The notes under the pieces were generated by a model, which was given only the letters and a program-made list of their open reading frames with translations, was not told where the DNA came from and did no database searches. From positions 1 to 13,963 of the forward strand of contig CALXZQ010000022.1 in assembly GCA_944393275.1 (NCBI GenBank): a DNA stretch of 13,963 nt, read 5' to 3'. Of the stretch, positions 13,428-13,963 are shown piece after piece. How positions within the stretch are numbered: the stretch's first letter is position 1; each line of letters starts with the position of its first letter. The position numbers were made by a program, and so were the translations under genes. This stretch comes from an uncultured Clostridia bacterium. Its GTDB lineage: Bacteria > Bacillota > Clostridia > TANB77 > CAG-508.

Positions 13428-13727
13428 ATGGAATTAACATTATTTATAATAGTAATAGCAGCAATATATGTATTTTTTACAATATCTATAATTGGGTATA
13501 TATCAAAAACATATTTAAAAACTCTTGAAGAGCAACAAAAATTAATAGATAAATTTTTAAATTTATTAAGAGAAAGTACTGAAATTATTAATGAAAATAC
13601 TGACATAATAAAAAGAGTTTTAAGTGAAAGAAAAAATATATTAGACATAATAAAAAACGCAGATACAAACAAAGAAACATATAGAGAAACTTTAAATAAA
13701 ATAAAAAAAGAACTAGGCATCAGCTAA
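13428..13727 (+). CDS. Small membrane-anchored coiled-coil protein, unrecognised
   Basis: A 99-residue protein with one N-terminal membrane segment (about 4-25, LFIIVIAAIYVFFTISIIGY). A long charged helical region follows (about 28-98) with heptad-like leucine and isoleucine spacing, probably a cytoplasmic coiled coil. The strong GGGGGGTGAG site (13413-13421) is seven bases before ATG. It belongs to the rightward early transcript of the element. The layout of membrane anchor plus coiled coil fits a scaffold, an exclusion or host-interaction protein, or a phage-type accessory protein, but there is no family match I can name. Confidence 0.7.
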   Translation: MELTLFIIVIAAIYVFFTISIIGYISKTYLKTLEEQQKLIDKFLNLLRESTEIINENTDIIKRVLSERKNILDIIKNADTNKETYRETLNKIKKELGIS

Positions 13728-13767
13728 ACACACTAGTTCTGAACAAATTGAATAATATAAATAAATT

Positions 13768-13804
13768 CATTCTTTAATTATATTAACATATTTCTTAAAG
13801 AATG
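13768..13804. repeat. Inverted repeat upstream of the AbrB-like gene
   Basis: CATTCTTTAA (13768-13777) and TTAAAGAATG (13795-13804) are perfect 10-bp inverted repeats separated by 17 AT-rich bases. They lie just before the AbrB-like ribosome binding site. The pair could be an operator for autoregulation or a leader hairpin. No T run follows, so a terminator is unlikely. Confidence 0.5.
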
Positions 13805-13820
13805 TCAAAGAGGAGGAAAA

Positions 13821-13963
13821 ATGAAAAAGTCAACAGGAATAGTAAGAAGATTAGATGAATTAGGAAGAATAGTTTTACCTATAGAACTAAGAAAGAAGCT
13901 TGGTTTAGAGGAAAAAGATGCACTAGAAATTTATGTAGAAGGTTCATCTATCGTATTAAAGAA
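13821..13963 (+). CDS. AbrB-like transition-state regulator, partial
   Basis: Only the first 47 codons are inside the window. They encode a swapped-hairpin AbrB DNA-binding domain: STGIVRRLDELGRIVLP, ELRKKLGLEEKDALEIYVEG and SIVLK. They follow B. subtilis AbrB closely, more so than SpoVT. AbrB-type proteins bind AT-rich DNA as dimers or tetramers and repress stationary-phase genes. AGGAGG at 13811-13816 is four bases before ATG. An inverted repeat lies upstream. Mobile elements of Firmicutes often carry their own AbrB copies, so it may belong to the element rather than be the host master regulator. The C-terminal domain is not visible. Confidence 0.88.
   Translation, partial: MKKSTGIVRRLDELGRIVLPIELRKKLGLEEKDALEIYVEGSSIVLK

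Noticed and set aside
13428..13720. Minus-strand frame of 105 residues opposite the small coiled-coil protein gene
   Set aside because: It is the complement of a lysine-rich coding region, has no ribosome site, and the plus-strand gene has a strong one.
13708..13739. Inverted repeat AGAACTAG...CTAGTTCT as a terminator of the early transcript
   Set aside because: There is no T run on the plus strand and the loop is 16 bases. The T-rich side faces left and is just the complement of lysine codons inside the gene.
1..13963. CRISPR array, tRNA or rRNA genes
   Set aside because: No regularly spaced repeats of CRISPR size and no cloverleaf or rRNA-like conserved stretches were seen on either strand.

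Overview
The window is AT-rich DNA from a low-GC Firmicute, most likely a member of the Clostridia. The evidence is the codon use (ATA for Ile and AGA for Arg dominate), strong AGGAGG-type ribosome binding sites, a consensus sigma-A promoter, a YlmH-family S4 protein, an AbrB-type regulator, and a NifU-like/GGGtGRT gene pair typical of anaerobic Firmicutes. Genus and species cannot be read from the window.

Region 1 (1-2830) starts with the terminator of an unseen upstream gene. It then carries a two-gene unit: dxs (first step of the MEP isoprenoid pathway) and a ylmH-like S4-domain RNA-binding gene, closed by a clear intrinsic terminator. Region 2 (2831-7534) is a classical glycolytic operon, gap-pgk-tpiA-gpmI, covering triose-phosphate interconversion through 2-phosphoglycerate. 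There is no cggR-type regulator in front and no eno behind. Its promoter is embedded in the preceding terminator, and the predicted mRNA begins with a hairpin. Region 3 (7535-10473) continues on the same strand without a visible terminator: a YezG/DUF600-family (LXG-toxin immunity type) protein with a charged tail, a NifU/IscU-like scaffold, a MazG-like NTP pyrophosphohydrolase, and the uncharacterised GGGtGRT protein.

Region 4 (about 10474 to the end) is the left end of an integrative element, either a prophage or an ICE. It has a leftward tyrosine integrase, a frameshifted immA-like protease gene and an immR/cI-like repressor. Facing these, rightward, are a cro-like repressor, an excisionase-like HTH protein, two small single-span membrane proteins and the start of an AbrB-like regulator. 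The order int-immA-immR-|-xis matches the ICEBs1 regulatory module. Six 15-bp operators of the form TTTACT-N3-AGTAAA surround the divergent promoters. One of these promoters is a perfect TTGACA-N17-TATAAT.

The right end of the element lies outside the window. The most interesting points are the operator array with its apparently broken antirepressor protease, the orphan immunity-like gene inside a glycolytic operon, and the NifU-like/MazG/GGGtGRT cassette.
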